This document shows, in pieces, positions 46,658 to 60,095 of a DNA stretch of 64,000 nt; positions within the stretch are counted from its first letter, which is position 1, and every line of letters starts with the position of its first letter. Source of the DNA: Isoperla grammatica (Eukaryota; Arthropoda; Insecta; Plecoptera; Perlodidae); NCBI GenBank assembly GCA_945910005.1, contig OX246746.1, positions 42,877,886-42,941,885 on the forward strand, written 5' to 3'. Position numbers and translations under genes: made by a program. The notes under the pieces are model-generated. The model was not told the DNA's origin, made no database searches, and worked only from the letters and a program-made list of their open reading frames with translations.

Positions 46658-46830
46658 AAGCCGGCCGCGCCCCGTGGTGGCTCATCCCATAGAGCGACCC
46701 TCGCATTAGGAACGCGTTCTTTGTAATTCTTCATCTTCATCTATCGCCCCTCATCATCTTGAATAGCACGATTGCAATAATAGTGACGTCAGGCAATAAG
46801 AATTATCACCATCTATTAAATAGCCGAAGG
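46658..46830 (+). repeat. SINE family S1, copy 2
   Basis: GTGGTGGCTCATCCCATAGAGCG (A-box region) is followed by a damaged B-box region and then CATCTTCATCTATCGCCCCTCATCATCTTGAATAGCACGATTGCAATAATAGTGACGT. The latter aligns with the body of copy 1 at 9018-9080. The copy has a deletion covering the B box. Confidence 0.7.
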
Positions 46831-47013
46831 AAGGATTTGTATTAGATTGTAACAACTAACAACATCGCCAACCGTGTTTATGAATCACAATTAGGACTAT
46901 CTTTATCCCTGAGACGAAATGTATTTTCAAAAATTAACACTTAATTGCACCTTAACGGGAAAAAGTATTCTGAAGTTTTAACCCGCAAACAATTTTAATT
47001 TATTAAAATTACA

Positions 47014-47057
<44 letters not shown>

Positions 47058-49384
47058 GTTTTTTTTTTTTAGAATAGAATAAAATAGAATGTTTGTTGAA
47101 TAATTAAGATACGTTTTCGTAAGCCCAACAGTCTGATTGCTAAATGTATCTCACATTCTAATCAGTAAGTTATTTGTTATTTGTATTGAACTTTTATTAC
47201 TTATCATGGATTTAATAATCAAAATAACTACCATATAATATTTTATTTAGTACAAGGGCTTACGAGGCCACAGTGCATCGACTCAGGTAATTCCACTTTC
47301 GAGTAATAGTATTCTTGAAACATAATTTAAAAAAATAAAATTTCGTTCGATTTTTATACTGAGGGTATCCCTCATTAATCATACTATTATTCTACAGATT
47401 TTAATTCGCGATCTTGGTAAGAGTTTGTGTGTTCCTGTTAGAGAGACACCAATAATGAAGCCTTGTTTGAGTTACCTGTCCCGAGTCAAACAAGATATCC
47501 ACTCCTGAGGGATAAGCTACTAAAATAATGTTTACACCACAGATTGTATCTTTTCGTTTATAAAATGTTATTACAGAAAATATAATGAATAAATCCATTG
47601 TTTAATAAAATACTTTTTTGATGTAGGTTAGGCTGGATTTACGATGTCTCATTCCTGTTTTTATAGATTTGCATTTGCTGCATATTATGTTTGTAGTGTG
47701 TTTGTATACAGCCCTGCGTATCGAACCGGTACACTTTTCTAGCGCGATTGTATTCAAGGTAAATTTTGCAGTTAATTGTTACACATTTATTTTGCCCTTT
47801 AGATGGTTATTCTTTTTCAATGCCAGCTATTTCGTACGTCTTATGTAACCTACAAAATGCACCAGCCGGGCACCAGCCGACGGAAGTAGATCCGAACACA
47901 ATTTTCAATGAGTATAGATTAACATCAACTGTCCAACGAGACTGAAAAGTTGAAGCCAAAGACTGAAATGAAGTAAGAGAATACGTCTCTAGTTTAAATA
48001 AAACATATAGTTCATATACTTAAAAAAAAAAAACATATTTTTAAAACGTACAATTTTTGTTGAGGTATAATTCTCTGGACTATAAATGTTTAGCTATAAA
48101 TGAATACGTGATAATATGAGAAACTGCAATGCTAGACTTTCGTTTAGGACTTTTGTAAATGCCGATAATTTTATTTTAATGTGGAGATAAACATCGCACT
48201 ATAATTATCATTTAAATAGCTCGATTAAATGGAAATGTAAGATTTATTGACCATGCACATGGCAGATCAATATTTACTAATTCAATAACCTATTTTGAAC
48301 ACCAATCAGGTATTTTTTAGGATGAGCCCTTTCTATGTATACCTATATGCAGCTATATAGACTCAAAGCAACACACAAATTAATATTAGCCTAATTTCAA
48401 TATCACTTTCTAAGAAGTACTGTAAATCTATCAGCTAACATATTCTAATCCGACCGTTAGTTTATTCCAAACGCACAGTATTTTACAAAATATTCGTTTA
48501 CATGAGAAGAGAAATACACTAACAGATGTGTCAAGAGAAATTTAATAGGCTATTCATTTTCCCTTTATTTTAATGTGTACATGACTTTAGATGTCTAGAA
48601 AAGTTAGACGCGTCTCGTACATAAAGTTACGTATGGAAAGATAAACACACTAAACTTAGCAATCAAGTGAATGAATGGCTGGGCCAATTGTATAATAAAA
48701 GTAATTGGCATGTTATGGACAATTTTAAAGTGTTGACCTACCCAAACATTTTATAGCACACGCCTTAATCTTAGTAGGCTATATAGATTCGTTATTCCAC
48801 CATATTTATAGCACAATGAAATGTGATTGCAGACATACAAAGGTAGAGTATATAGTGCCATGGTTCTCCACAGTCCACAGATAAAAGTCATCTGGGATGA
48901 ACGCATGGTGCACCCTCACTATACTACCCATACGTCAATAAAACATTTAACTATATGTAAACAGAAACCATAACGACTCCATCACTCTAGGCGAGCCTGC
49001 TATTGTTTGGATATCTTTGCTGACTCTACACCCATAAAACATTGCAAATTATTTCATTATTTCAACTTACCGAAATCTTGCCTCACGAAAGTCAGCGAAG
49101 TGATGATATTGACTATTTACACTATTTACAAGAAGAAAAATTCACTTGTCAAAATTATTTATATTAAATATTTTTTGCGGCACAATTCAATGAAATGAAT
49201 GAATCCAACTGGGCACATTTAGTCCACTTAATACACAAGAACACCAACCTCAACCACTCGTGTGCTGAGGGCGATCTGCTAGGCGCGTCGTTGTGTTAGC
49301 TGACTTGACAGCAACCAATCGTCTACCGAGACTAAAGCAGCATTCACAGGCCGGGCTTCAAGCTTCTGCGCTCTCACACATTCT
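46831..49384. other. No recognisable gene; one (AAAT)n run
   Basis: An (AAAT)n run of about 40 bases at 47015-47057 is followed by a T run. Frames at 47401-47598 (-) and 49007-49198 (+) are unrecognised. Otherwise this is ordinary AT-rich DNA. Confidence 0.55.
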
Positions 49385-49722
49385 TCCCTCTCTCTCTCAC
49401 TCTCTCTCTCTCCCTCTCAGCTCTGGTTGCTAACGCTGCTAGACTGGCTAACTTGCGTTACTCCCCATCTTGATGTTATATCGAGTGATTTATCGAGTAA
49501 TTTTAAAAATTTCCCTCCTGGTTCTTGTGGCATCTTAGCTTAATTAAAGGGAATTGGGTTGGGCCGTATTCTTGAGTTTCATCTCTTCTTTGTCGCAGTC
49601 ATTAAGGACCTAACAGAGGGAAGGACCGCCCTCTCTCCCTTAATGGACCAACCAAATATCACAGTTCACATCTGCGTGTGCGTGTGCGTGTGCGTGTGCG
49701 TGTGCGTGTGTGTGTGTCACTG
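49385..49722. repeat. (CT)n and (TGTGCG)n simple repeats
   Basis: A CT-rich microsatellite lies at about 49385-49422. A GTGTGC hexanucleotide repeat of about 7 units lies at about 49674-49715 and grades into (GT)n. The segment between them has nothing recognisable. Confidence 0.9.
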
Positions 49723-50058
49723 TGTTATTTAGGAGAACTTCTTTCTAAAATGTGGGGTGATAAAAAATACTTCGCAAATGTGAATGGCTGAGTAAATAGC
49801 TGTATTTATAATCTGGAAAAGTCGCAGTCTTTGACAAGAGACCGCATCTTGTTGACATAGCCTGCAGATTTCGAATCCATTTTAGAATTTCAGTTGGGCA
49901 TTATACTTTTGATGTCTTTATACCATCGATATTATTTACTTAGCCCAAATTATATTTCAAGCAATTTGTAAAGGAAGTGATTTTACGAGGGCATACAATA
50001 AATAAATGCCAATAAATAATATATATAACTTATAAAATTTACCTAATTTCTATTTTGA

Positions 50059-50184
50059 AAACGGAGCCTTCACATGCTCAATGTTTTGGAGCTCCCTCTC
50101 ACTATTAGAGGCATCTTTAGACGACTTCCTGCCAATAAATCCCACGCCAGCCAACAGTGTTGGCATAATAACAAACTCAGCGTT
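50059..50184 (-). CDS. Possible C-terminal exon running into the scaffold gap
   Basis: On the minus strand, one frame is open from the gap edge (50184) to a stop near 50056. It reads NAEFVIMPTLLAGVGFIG, then a hydrophilic tail (RKSSKDASNSERELQ..). The mix of a short hydrophobic segment and a charged tail looks protein-like, but 43 codons can stay open by chance. The upstream part is lost in the gap. I recognise no family. Confidence 0.2.
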
Positions 50185-50384
50185 NNNNNNNNNNNNNNNN
50201 NNNNNNNNNNNNNNNNNNNNNNNNNNNNNNNNNNNNNNNNNNNNNNNNNNNNNNNNNNNNNNNNNNNNNNNNNNNNNNNNNNNNNNNNNNNNNNNNNNNN
50301 NNNNNNNNNNNNNNNNNNNNNNNNNNNNNNNNNNNNNNNNNNNNNNNNNNNNNNNNNNNNNNNNNNNNNNNNNNNNNNNNNNNN
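50185..50384. other. Scaffold gap (200 N)
   Basis: There are exactly 200 unresolved bases, the same size as the gap at 10349, hence a placeholder of unknown true length. Confidence 0.99.
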
Positions 50385-50967
50385 TTGTTACCTATTATGC
50401 ACGAACTTCAGTGAAATACAGATTACATCTCAACTTTCATGACTCCAACATGAATAAAGGATGTTAAAATTGTGTTTAAGATTATGTTTAAGTATTTTCT
50501 ATTACATTAATAGTATTATTGTTTCAAGACTGCGTAGTGAGTTGATGATTAAAAGTGTTGACACACATAAACACACACACACACACACACACACACTGTA
50601 AAATTGTGTCTGTATGAATAGAAAATCACTCCTTGTTACCTGTTGGGTAAATTAGTTAAAGTGGTGACTATGCTCGCATAAAGTAGTAAATGTGATCGTT
50701 GGGGATCAAACTGATTCTTGATAACCGATTTGTGTTACATACTATGAGTGTACTTATTTATCATTACAACTATCACTATCATTGTTCACTACTATGATAT
50801 TAAGGGAATAACTAGTGAATATTTTTGACCAAATTGTTGATCTTCGTTACGTTATTCGTCGTATATGTATTTAACCTCAGTCAAAATCTATCAAACTGGG
50901 CTCATCACATGATGACCCATTCATTATTTACTGCAGCACGTTGTTTGCAGTAAGAAATAAGAACAAT
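50385..50967. other. No recognisable gene; (AC)n at 50571-50596
   Basis: A dinucleotide (CA)n run of about 13 units lies at 50571-50596. The rest is unremarkable AT-rich DNA. Confidence 0.6.
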
Positions 50968-51228
50968 GAGCACGGAGCACTTCTCAGCGTTGTAACTATA
51001 CAAGTCTGTCTTAAACCTCAATCATCAGTGTGTGCCAGGCATGAAAACAGTCAAGTGAGCACGGAGCACTTCTCAGCGTTGTAACTATACAAGTCTGTCT
51101 TAAACCTCAATCATCAGTGTGTGCCAGGCATGAAAACAGTCAAGTGAGCACGGAGCACTTCTCAGCGTTGTAACTATACAAGTCTGTCTTAAACCTCAAT
51201 CATCAGTGTGTGCCAGGCATGAAAACAG
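50968..51228. repeat. 89-bp minisatellite, 3 near-identical units
   Basis: GAGCACGGAGCACTTCTCAG starts units at 50968, 51057 and 51146 (period 89). Each unit ends with GTGTGCCAGGCATGAAAACAGTC. The copies are almost identical, implying recent expansion or gene conversion. Confidence 0.96.
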
Positions 51229-54200
51229 TCTCATTCACCAACAAACAATGTTAAAAATAGTAACATTCTCGATAGAGCCGAGGCCTCTCTGGGCGTGAGA
51301 TTGGCCAAATAAATGAATCCCAGTGCTGTATTTTGATGCCGCCCTTGCCTTAGAAAATACGCCACTAATCCGCCTGTTTCGTTGCCGTGGTAACCGACAC
51401 CCCGGGAAAAGATGGCCTCTGTGTCACTGAGTACCATAACAGAACAGCACAAGCAAAACGTGGCGTGATTTGTAGTGAAGATAGGACACGAATAGCATGG
51501 GTTCGTTATTGTAGGCCTATACGCCTACCTTACTAGTTATATAATTCTACTAAACTGTTTTCACCATGGCAACAACAATGTGAAGCCTGGTTGCTATAGT
51601 GAAAACGAGTTAGGACACTGAATGAATCACCGTCCTATTCGGATATAGAACTTATTTTCCAAGGACCATTTATGTAAAAGAAAACAATTTCGATTGGACA
51701 ATACAGATAAAGAATATATTAGAAAGAGAAATATGCACCGATGATTGACTGAAAAGTACAATATTCCAAATTAAATAGACGTGCACAAGGTAAGATAGAT
51801 GAGTGAATTTAATACATGCGTATTAAAGAACACGCATAATAATATGACTGGAATAACTTTGCGTCCAGAAGACAACAATACAGAGTAAAAGAACGGAAAA
51901 GTAAATAATGTGATTTATTTTTTTCGTGGTGGGAAATTTATGTGCGAGTACATTTTGTTCATGTTTATAAAGGTCATTTACATCACACATTAACTTGTGG
52001 TCTATATTAATATTTTTGAACGGTTCACTTATAAGAATAATAGTACAACAACCGTATTCCTGCTAACTAACGAGTTATAATACAATGCAGCTCGAAGAAG
52101 ACAATATTATTTTTTAAATGTTACATTATTGCGTTGAATAAAGCTACCTTGTGTTAATTATTACAAGATTTAAAGGAAGTCCGTGTGTTACGTTTTTGTG
52201 TGTACACAGGACTGTATATATGTATTGTTTTCATAGATGGCTGTTTACTCGATTTCTTCTCGATGTTTACTCGGTTTCTTAAAAAAATTGGATATTATAT
52301 ATAGTGACAAAAATATATTTTGAAGAATTAAGGAGGATTAAATAAAATTGGAAAAAAGTGTAACACTAAGAAGAGTTAGCGTAGATTATATCTCTAGGTG
52401 TGGGGTCTCCTCAGCCAAACAACTATCTTGCCATTTCTTACTATACCAGTCTTCAAGATGAAACTAGATTTCTGCAAATTGATACACTAAACGAGCTAAA
52501 ATTACAATAAATCTTGGGGAAGTCTCCGCTTTTACACAGAAAACACCATCCTCTCATTATTTTGATGGAACTTGTTCTATTATAAAAGCGGATCTTGTCT
52601 TTTGGCTGGCGATCGCAGTATGTGTGGGGGGGGGGGGGGGCGACGCGTAACAGCCTGGGACAATCTCTTATAACAACTGTACCTACATAGAATTGATGAA
52701 AGAAATGCAGATGTTCTCTCGTAGGAGTATACAGACTAATGCCCGAGGTTTTTTTTACATCTTCATTGCAAAACAGATGACTCAGTAACAGAACACGAGG
52801 CTCTGATTCGGGAGGTGTTGCTTCTCTTTCGAGGGCGTTCTCAGTAATATGATAAAAACATGCAAACATTTCCAACAGTATCAGCGGAGGAGTGACATGG
52901 GGAACTACTCAAAGAGCAATTCAAGGAAGAATGTCAGTGAAACGTAAACCGGAGGGATGATCAGTTTTGGACATATTTTGAAGCACGAAGGAATAGTAAA
53001 GAATACAATTGAACGCGAGAAAAATTATTAGAAACATAACAAGTGTTAAATTTTTCAACAGATAATGCAGGATATGAGTTGTAATGGTTATGTAGAAGTG
53101 AAAAATAAAAAAAATAAAAATAAAAAAAAATAAAATAAAATAGATAATAGGAATTATTGCACAGCTTTTTCAATAAAATCAAGGGGTTAACACGAAAACA
53201 AATAAGCTTACACATGTTTCTGTCATCACTAACTGAATCGCTCTATATTTCTTACAGAAGTTTAGTTTTGTATTTCCTGTTTCATGTCCAGGTAATCAGT
53301 TTGGTAGTCCTGCGTACATTCACCCCCTTCTGTACTGAAGGTTTCAGATGGTGCCGGCATTTCCCCACGCAAACGGTGCGGCAACTAATTAAAACTAAAT
53401 TACCTACGCAAACATTTCCTAGCTTTGCTTTGGCAAGTACAAGCTTCGTTGTTCTCTCGATAGCCAGCTGTATAATTGTTCGTCTGGACACAGATGTTAA
53501 CTAAATTAAATAAGACAATGTCTCACTTTGTAAGCCACGGGCGATATTATACAGAAGACTTACTAATTTAGCGTCACAAGTGTATGAAATGTATTTGTAG
53601 CTGGAAGCAACGAAGAAACGTCTTATGAGAACGATTATTTTTTATTTCTTCTTAGAAAGCTGTTGTCTTGGCCCTCACTAGCTTTATTAATTAAAATGCT
53701 AGAATTAATTGATAGCTTATCTTTGTATTAGACGGCTGGTTCTACGCAGGGCAACAACTGTGTACTTTGAACCGTTGTTGGGAGTAGATTCAGTCAATGC
53801 TGGTTAGTGAGAACATCGTTTAAAACCAACTTAGATATAGCTCCGTACGTACGGTAGGCTGCATTGTCTTCAACGCCACCGATACTCCTTCTAGATACGT
53901 AGACATGTAGATATGTATCAAGGTTTTCCCTGTACATTAGACAAATGCACCGTGTTGTCTTTAAAACGGCCATAGAAATCTCACCGTGGAGCAGGTGATC
54001 TCAAACTTTATTATATGACAAGGGTATTATTTGAAACTGTAAAACATTAATGTATCATGGTGTTGAAAACCTTAAACAGCTGATCTTTGATAGAGCTTCC
54101 TGACATAGGTGAATTGCGTCACATCGTTCTTGCCGAGGGCGGATAGGACAGCGGCCATCGAAGATGAGGTGGAAAGAAGTCAACTTAAAACCCACAATCC

Positions 54201-56465
54201 ATTACTTCTTGTTATTGAGTGACGTACCCCAGTCCCCAGTCATGTATGACGCATGTCAGTACAACATTCAGTCTCCACTCGGTGCTTCGTCGTAAACAGG
54301 CGGATTGCAGCTAAAACGACACCCGAGTGCTTTATCGTTATTACTTATTAAACGCATTTACAATTTATTGTAATTATTGTTATTATTGTTTATGAGTACA
54401 AGTCCGAGAGGTTTCGTTATGGGTCCACGGCCACATTGCGCCATAAAGTCAACCAACAGTTTTAAAAATGTCTTCCAGTCATTCATTCATATCGGTCATT
54501 ATTCCATCACAGGAAAAAATCGAATTTCGGTGTTTAATTTATGATGTGAATATAAAATGCGTACCACTTGGGACAGCCCCACGAGTGATGTGAGGGACGT
54601 GCCTGCTCTGAGCACGTCCAGCACGTCTTGCACGTCCCACTCGTCGGTTCTAGACAAAATATGCAGAGAGATTAAAGTAAATTAAAGTCGTGCCCAAGAG
54701 CTGAATGTGTTACGGTGTTATTGTTCGTGGCTCCATAACAACTAATAAGCCTGGTGATAAGAGGGTCGACTTTTGTTTCTGAGTGTACCGGAGTGCGACG
54801 CTCAGCCCCACGATGGACAAGGCAAAGTGCTTTGGGCTATAGAAGGCTGAGTCGATGTAAGCACCTTCAATTTCACACCTTTTAACTTTTCGCGTGAACT
54901 ATGGCCTCATTTGGCCGGAATCCTTTTAGTTCACTGGATAAATCTCTGGGGAATGGCAATACTAATTAGAAAAAGCGACATTATGCAACGAGTCGAGCTT
55001 TTAACGGATCACAAACCATAACGTAGCTCTAATGAAGTTCGGCCTATTGTTGGGTACTAAGTATTGCTCTTTAGGTCCACATTGCAATAACACAGACTTG
55101 GAGTGCAAACAAATTACAGTCTGCTGCTTAAGAATATTATTGTAGAATGCAAAGTGTACTCATACCAGGAGAGGAAAGTCCATGCCAGGATAGGTGAGAC
55201 ACTTTGGCGTAACTACCAACCAACAAGGTGTTGTGTTCAATATTATGCCACCTTTCATAGAAGCAAATAAGGGGGAATATTATTCACCAGTTTACTTGGA
55301 AAATGAGTAATGACAATTATATTATTTGCAGTTAGCTAAGTACATTGGATGTGGTTGAAAGTACTAAAACTATTATAACGCTAACTGTATAATAGGCAAG
55401 ACATTGCAATCTTCGGGAGGGGGGGGGGGGGGTTGACCACTTATGTATGCAGGATTCTTATATTTGTTTCATTGGCTAATGGAGGATTTCGTTTGGTATC
55501 ATTATCAACAATAGTAGTGTTTTTTTAAGAATCTCAAGTCTTCGAGCGGCTCAAGCTTGAGTGTCTATTCATGATCTGTGGGTTGTGTTGTAACCGCATG
55601 CTTATGCTTCATTTCATACCCCACGGCTATATCCTCCTATTATCTACTTCTTCTGCTGTCCAGTTACAGACAATGTTAGTCTTAATGGTCACTAAGTATA
55701 TGTTGCTGTGATGGTTGCGATCACAAAATACTCTCCATGTATTATTAAGAACTCAGATTTTACTGCACCCACGTACAAAAATCATTACTTCTTGATCACA
55801 GACTCAAGTTTGTTTGTTATGACGTATGTGTAGGTATTACGGACGCTGTAATACATCGTATTTGCTAGTGTGTACTATAATGTTAATTACAACCGAAATG
55901 AGTGTTTTTACTACAAGTTATACTATATGAGTGTAATTATACGCATACACTATTCCATGACGGATACTTCTTTAAAACCCGCACTAAAGAGTTTCGCATA
56001 ACTTTACCATCATAAATTAAAAAATAATGACATATTATTTTATCTGTTTTATTATTTTATTATTTTATCTCTAGATATAATTATGTAACATGAGTAATAA
56101 GCGTTATTTTAAAGTAGGCGTGTACAAGTTACCTAAACATTATGTGTCCCAGATAAAGATTCATCATTGTTTTATTAATTTGTAATCATATTTATTACCA
56201 ATTGGGAAGTACACAATGGTTATCATCGCATTATCAGTCCTGATTTATAAATAATACATTTTAAATATTCTTAAATTATAATGCTAAATTACACGTATAT
56301 TTTTACCCGTAGACCTATAAAAATAGTGATGGTTTATTCCACATATCGTTTAGGGCCTTTTAGACAGGTTGGTATATAAGAAGTAAGTATTGGTTTCATC
56401 GTAAAATGCCCAATAATAATGCATAGATAATATTTAAATGAGCGTTATTATCATGTGAGAACACG
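51229..56465. other. No recognisable gene
   Basis: The longest frame is 52453-52875 (-, 140 codons). It crosses a G homopolymer (about 52626-52640) and shows no domain, so I do not call it. A second G run lies at about 55420-55432. GC-richer blocks at 54130-54200 and 54570-54660 (GACGTGC/GCACGTC repeats) and at 54770-54850 could be old repeats or regulatory DNA, but are unassigned. Confidence 0.5.
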
Positions 56466-56545
56466 TTCACAAGACTTTGCTCTAACTGGGACTCGAACCC
56501 AGCGAGCAAGGCCAATATTTATCCCACTTGACGGACCACGAGTAG
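56466..56545 (-). repeat. tRNA-like sequence, likely SINE head
   Basis: On the minus strand, TGGTCCGTCAAGTGGG (A-box-like) is followed about 35 bases later by GCTGGGTTCGAGTCCCAG (B box inside a perfect T-arm hairpin). There is no acceptor-stem pairing, and the D-arm is poor. It is best read as the head of a tRNA-derived SINE or a tRNA pseudogene. Confidence 0.45.
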
Positions 56546-57655
56546 TATCATCTACACAGAAAACCTGCCACTTGTATTTGAAATGTGCACTGTAAAGTGT
56601 TGTTGCTATTACTGTTACTATTACTATTATCAATGTATCTGTTTTCGTTGAAACTATTACTACTCTGTGTGGAACGCACAGAACATGTTGCTACGTTTTA
56701 ATGTTTTACTTTCTGTTAGTACCAACTGAACAAAGCTGCAAACGTTGAGGTCAGAACACGTAAAGGTTCCCTCCGCTCAGTCAATTTATTGCTTGTTATT
56801 CAAACTTAATTACACATTAACACTAGTTACGAGCAAATCACTTTCAAGTGGGCAAATAAAAGAGACAAACACGCCCGTAAACATTAACAATGTAACAAAT
56901 CTGTTCAAGAAACTGAACAATTGTAGTAATGAAAGGTTAATCGTTCTGGTCGGCAAAAAGAGCCGCACGTTATACCAGCCATCCTATCTTACAACCGGTG
57001 GTGTATCTGGATTCTGAGATGAAAAAAGAAAGACAACTTAGTCCTAAACTCATGCATAAAATTTAGAATTGAGCTTAACTCACTTTAAGCTAGGGAACTT
57101 CTTAAAGTTTAATGTAACTCTCGAAATTGTCGTTATTTTAACCAAACTTGTAAAACACTGGGCCGGAAAATGTTTCATATTAGATCTTTATATTCTACAT
57201 TTTTAGGCCTAATCTTATTAGGCACGGGTCTGCCTCCTAACTTGACGTTCACTGTTAACAAGGTTTTTTAGGGCCCATTCCAGAAACTTGTATTATGCAA
57301 GCTGAACCTCGTTCATATGCCTACACATACCCCCGCCCGGCGGGGCTCAGCTTCACCAAATTGAGGCAACTTATCCAAGTATTACAAATAGCCTACTTAC
57401 ATGAAGGGCCTAGACAAGGTATAGGCCCGTATAGGCTTTCGGATCTTGGCTTTACAATGCGGTTAGGCTACGTACCGCAAATAGCAACATGGCCTTATGT
57501 ATACTTTACTTATGTAGGCAAAGTTTTAGAATATTGGAAATCTATTATATGCTGCAACAAAATGTAACGGAGATCATATTTTTTTAACTTTAAATTTTTT
57601 TTGAAGAAAGAAAATACACGAAGCCGAAACATAAGTAAAGCAACTATTGTAATAG
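56546..57655. other. No recognisable gene
   Basis: Two plus-strand frames of 90 codons (56745-57017, 57295-57567) have protein-like composition but no domain I recognise. TTAGGGCCCATTCC at 57268-57281 looks like a Harbinger-type terminus, but no partner end is visible. Confidence 0.45.
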
Positions 57656-57765
57656 AGGCAATGAGTAGGTGAAATGACACCAGATGACATCCATGGCTAA
57701 GCCAGTATTTGAACCTGGAACCCAAGAACTATAGGTTACCAGAACACAGTCGAATCTATGCCACA
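57656..57765 (-). repeat. tRNA-like SINE fragment
   Basis: On the minus strand, TGTGGCATAGATTCGACTG is followed by GGTTCCAGGTTCAAATACTGGC (B-box-like). Then comes a SINE-like body, AGCCATGGATGTCATCTGG. It does not fold as a tRNA. Only one copy is in the window, so family membership is unproven. Confidence 0.45.
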
Positions 57766-60095
57766 ATGTAATTTAAAAAAATGTTTTTATTAAAATTCTT
57801 AGAGTAATATGTATTTGAAACGAATTATGTCCGTAAAGCTATGATTTTAAATTTGACTGTTGATGTACCATAACAGAAGCTTTTTGAGACAAAGACAATA
57901 CTTCTATCATGTCATTGTTGTTCTTATGTTTGTAATGAGGAAGACTCTTCATGAAATGTAAGTAATGTTAGTATCGCTGTACAAATACAAGATAAGTAAT
58001 TTATTAGGAGTGCTTCGATAATATTTTACGACATGAAGTTTCACTTTTTTCTTTCCCGCTCTTTTATTGCGAAACGACCAACGGCTGTGACGTCATGTTC
58101 TTTGTCGACTACAATGTTTATGAATGAACTCCTTATACCACTGCCTAAGCCTAGACGCACCAATGCACCATTCATACTAAATATCTCGTTTTGGAGAACA
58201 AGAGCTTTATAAGTATATGAGTATACCTTCGTCAGGCAGTGGTCTTTTACAACATGGATTTACTTTTACGGATGGTTTTCAGAAATTCATCTTAAAGCCG
58301 TAATTGATGAATGAATACTAGTCGGTGAAACTATACGAATATTTAGCATTCCTGCATTATCATGTCCAAACGTAATCTCTCGCTTGTGAGTGTAAACATC
58401 TCCAAAACAGTATTATTTATTATTAATATACAATATTTATATCATAGAAATGTATAACGTAATGCCCTGTTTTTCGGCAATTATTAAGAGTGATACTTCT
58501 GGTTAATATTAATTACAGTAAATCTTTTCAAAATCAGTAAAATAAAAAATATTGAATTATTTTTGGTGCTTTCTAGGCTTGCAAGATTCTTCTCTGTTAT
58601 AAAATGAGATGATCTAAAGCGACTATTTAAATAGTGTAAGGGAACCTTCCAAGCCAGAGCGCCTTCCGTTGTATAGTATGTCAGCACTATTACCGTTACC
58701 GTCGCCCCCACTAAACCTCGCTGTCTCTCTGCACTGCTATCGGCTTCAGAAAGACGTATCTCGATTTAGATTTTATAATACAGTTTTAATAAAATAATGA
58801 ATATTGATCCAATGTACAATACAATAACAAAACTTTTAAAATTAAATTTTTTAAATCTCCCTAATTGTAGTTTATTTTTGTAGCCTTTTTTGACTTTTAA
58901 TAATACAATGGTAAATCGTGAAAACCACACTTTGAAGTAGGTTGCATCATATAAAAATATGCAGTAGCTTACTCGTACAAATTTAAAAAAATGAATTGAT
59001 ATAACCAAGAAACCGCGCTCTATCTAACTGTGGTTTTTCTCTTGCGCCATCACAATTTACTATTCGTGTGAATTAGCGAGTCAAGTCGAGAGACGTCTTT
59101 TTGAATCCGATAATAAGTGGCCGATAATCCCATCATGCCCACATGATAATTGTTGGCCTTGGGTTGGCATCTGCTGTTCTCCAAGGGACCACTAGAGCTT
59201 GAAAAGCAGCATAATATTTAGATTCATGAGCGGAAACCGGACTAAGTTTCTAACGCTGCATTAACCATTCATTTAGTTACCAAACCACGATGCCAATATA
59301 TCTAAAAGCAATCATAAATTATCGTTTTTATTGTCCACAACTCTTGATTCCTGGCAGCGATGCGTTGAGCCATAGATTCACGCCCACCTCGGACGTAGCA
59401 ACTTGTCCAATCTTCCTCAACATTCAATCTAAACTTAAAAAATATATTCCAGATAAAGTATTTATTTTGAATGCTGTTATAAGCGGAAGTAATAATTCCG
59501 TTGAGCTCCCTTTGAAGTGAACATTTCGTTTATTTGTAAGTTATTTCTTATTACCCGCCTTGTTGCAAGCCGAGGTCCGTGGACAGAAACGGCTCCAATG
59601 AAACGTGTGTTTTAACAATAAACAGGGGCGCGTGCGTAACGGTGTGAAACACAGGTGCTTCTGCGCAGGTCGATGCTCATTGGTCAGCACTGAAGGAGCG
59701 ATACTGCTGAACACTGACAAGGAGAACACCCTGGCTAAACCAGGGTACAAATAACTGAATTAAAAATTGATGCTCATTAAAGAAAAATATTCGGAGCAAT
59801 GAGCAAGAACAGCTAAATCCATTCGTAATATACGTGAATTGGAAACCATTTGTATAGTTGATGAATTTTTTTGGAGATAATTTCATTGAAAATGTACTTT
59901 AGTTTTTTATTAGCCCTTCGGGAATGTTTTGATGCGGAGGATGAGAATAAAGCTACGCGATGTTTGGCTACCCGAACCAATTAAGCTCAAACCACAGGCG
60001 TAGTTGATTTACTCTATCAGCGTTTGTAATAATTATATCATATGGTGCAAGCTCAGTAAGACGCCTTTTTTTGTTTAACTTCCTTAAATCCCTAA
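57766..60095. other. No recognisable gene
   Basis: AT-rich except for 59030-59260 and 59560-59750, which are moderately GC-rich. Frames at 58484-58711 (-), 58766-59008 (-), 59290-59520 (+) and 59541-59886 (-) are unrecognised. Confidence 0.5.

Noticed and set aside
50074..50467. Plus-strand frames of 122-128 codons around 50.1-50.4 kb
   Set aside because: They span 200 unresolved bases.
52453..52875. 140-codon minus-strand open frame
   Set aside because: It crosses a G homopolymer and has no domain or splice support; probably chance.
54117..54170. Short minus-strand coding piece starting MAAVLSALGK
   Set aside because: Only 28 codons before a stop, with no splice or family evidence.
57265..57290. 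Harbinger-type terminus TTAGGGCCCATTCC
   Set aside because: No matching inverted end within the window.
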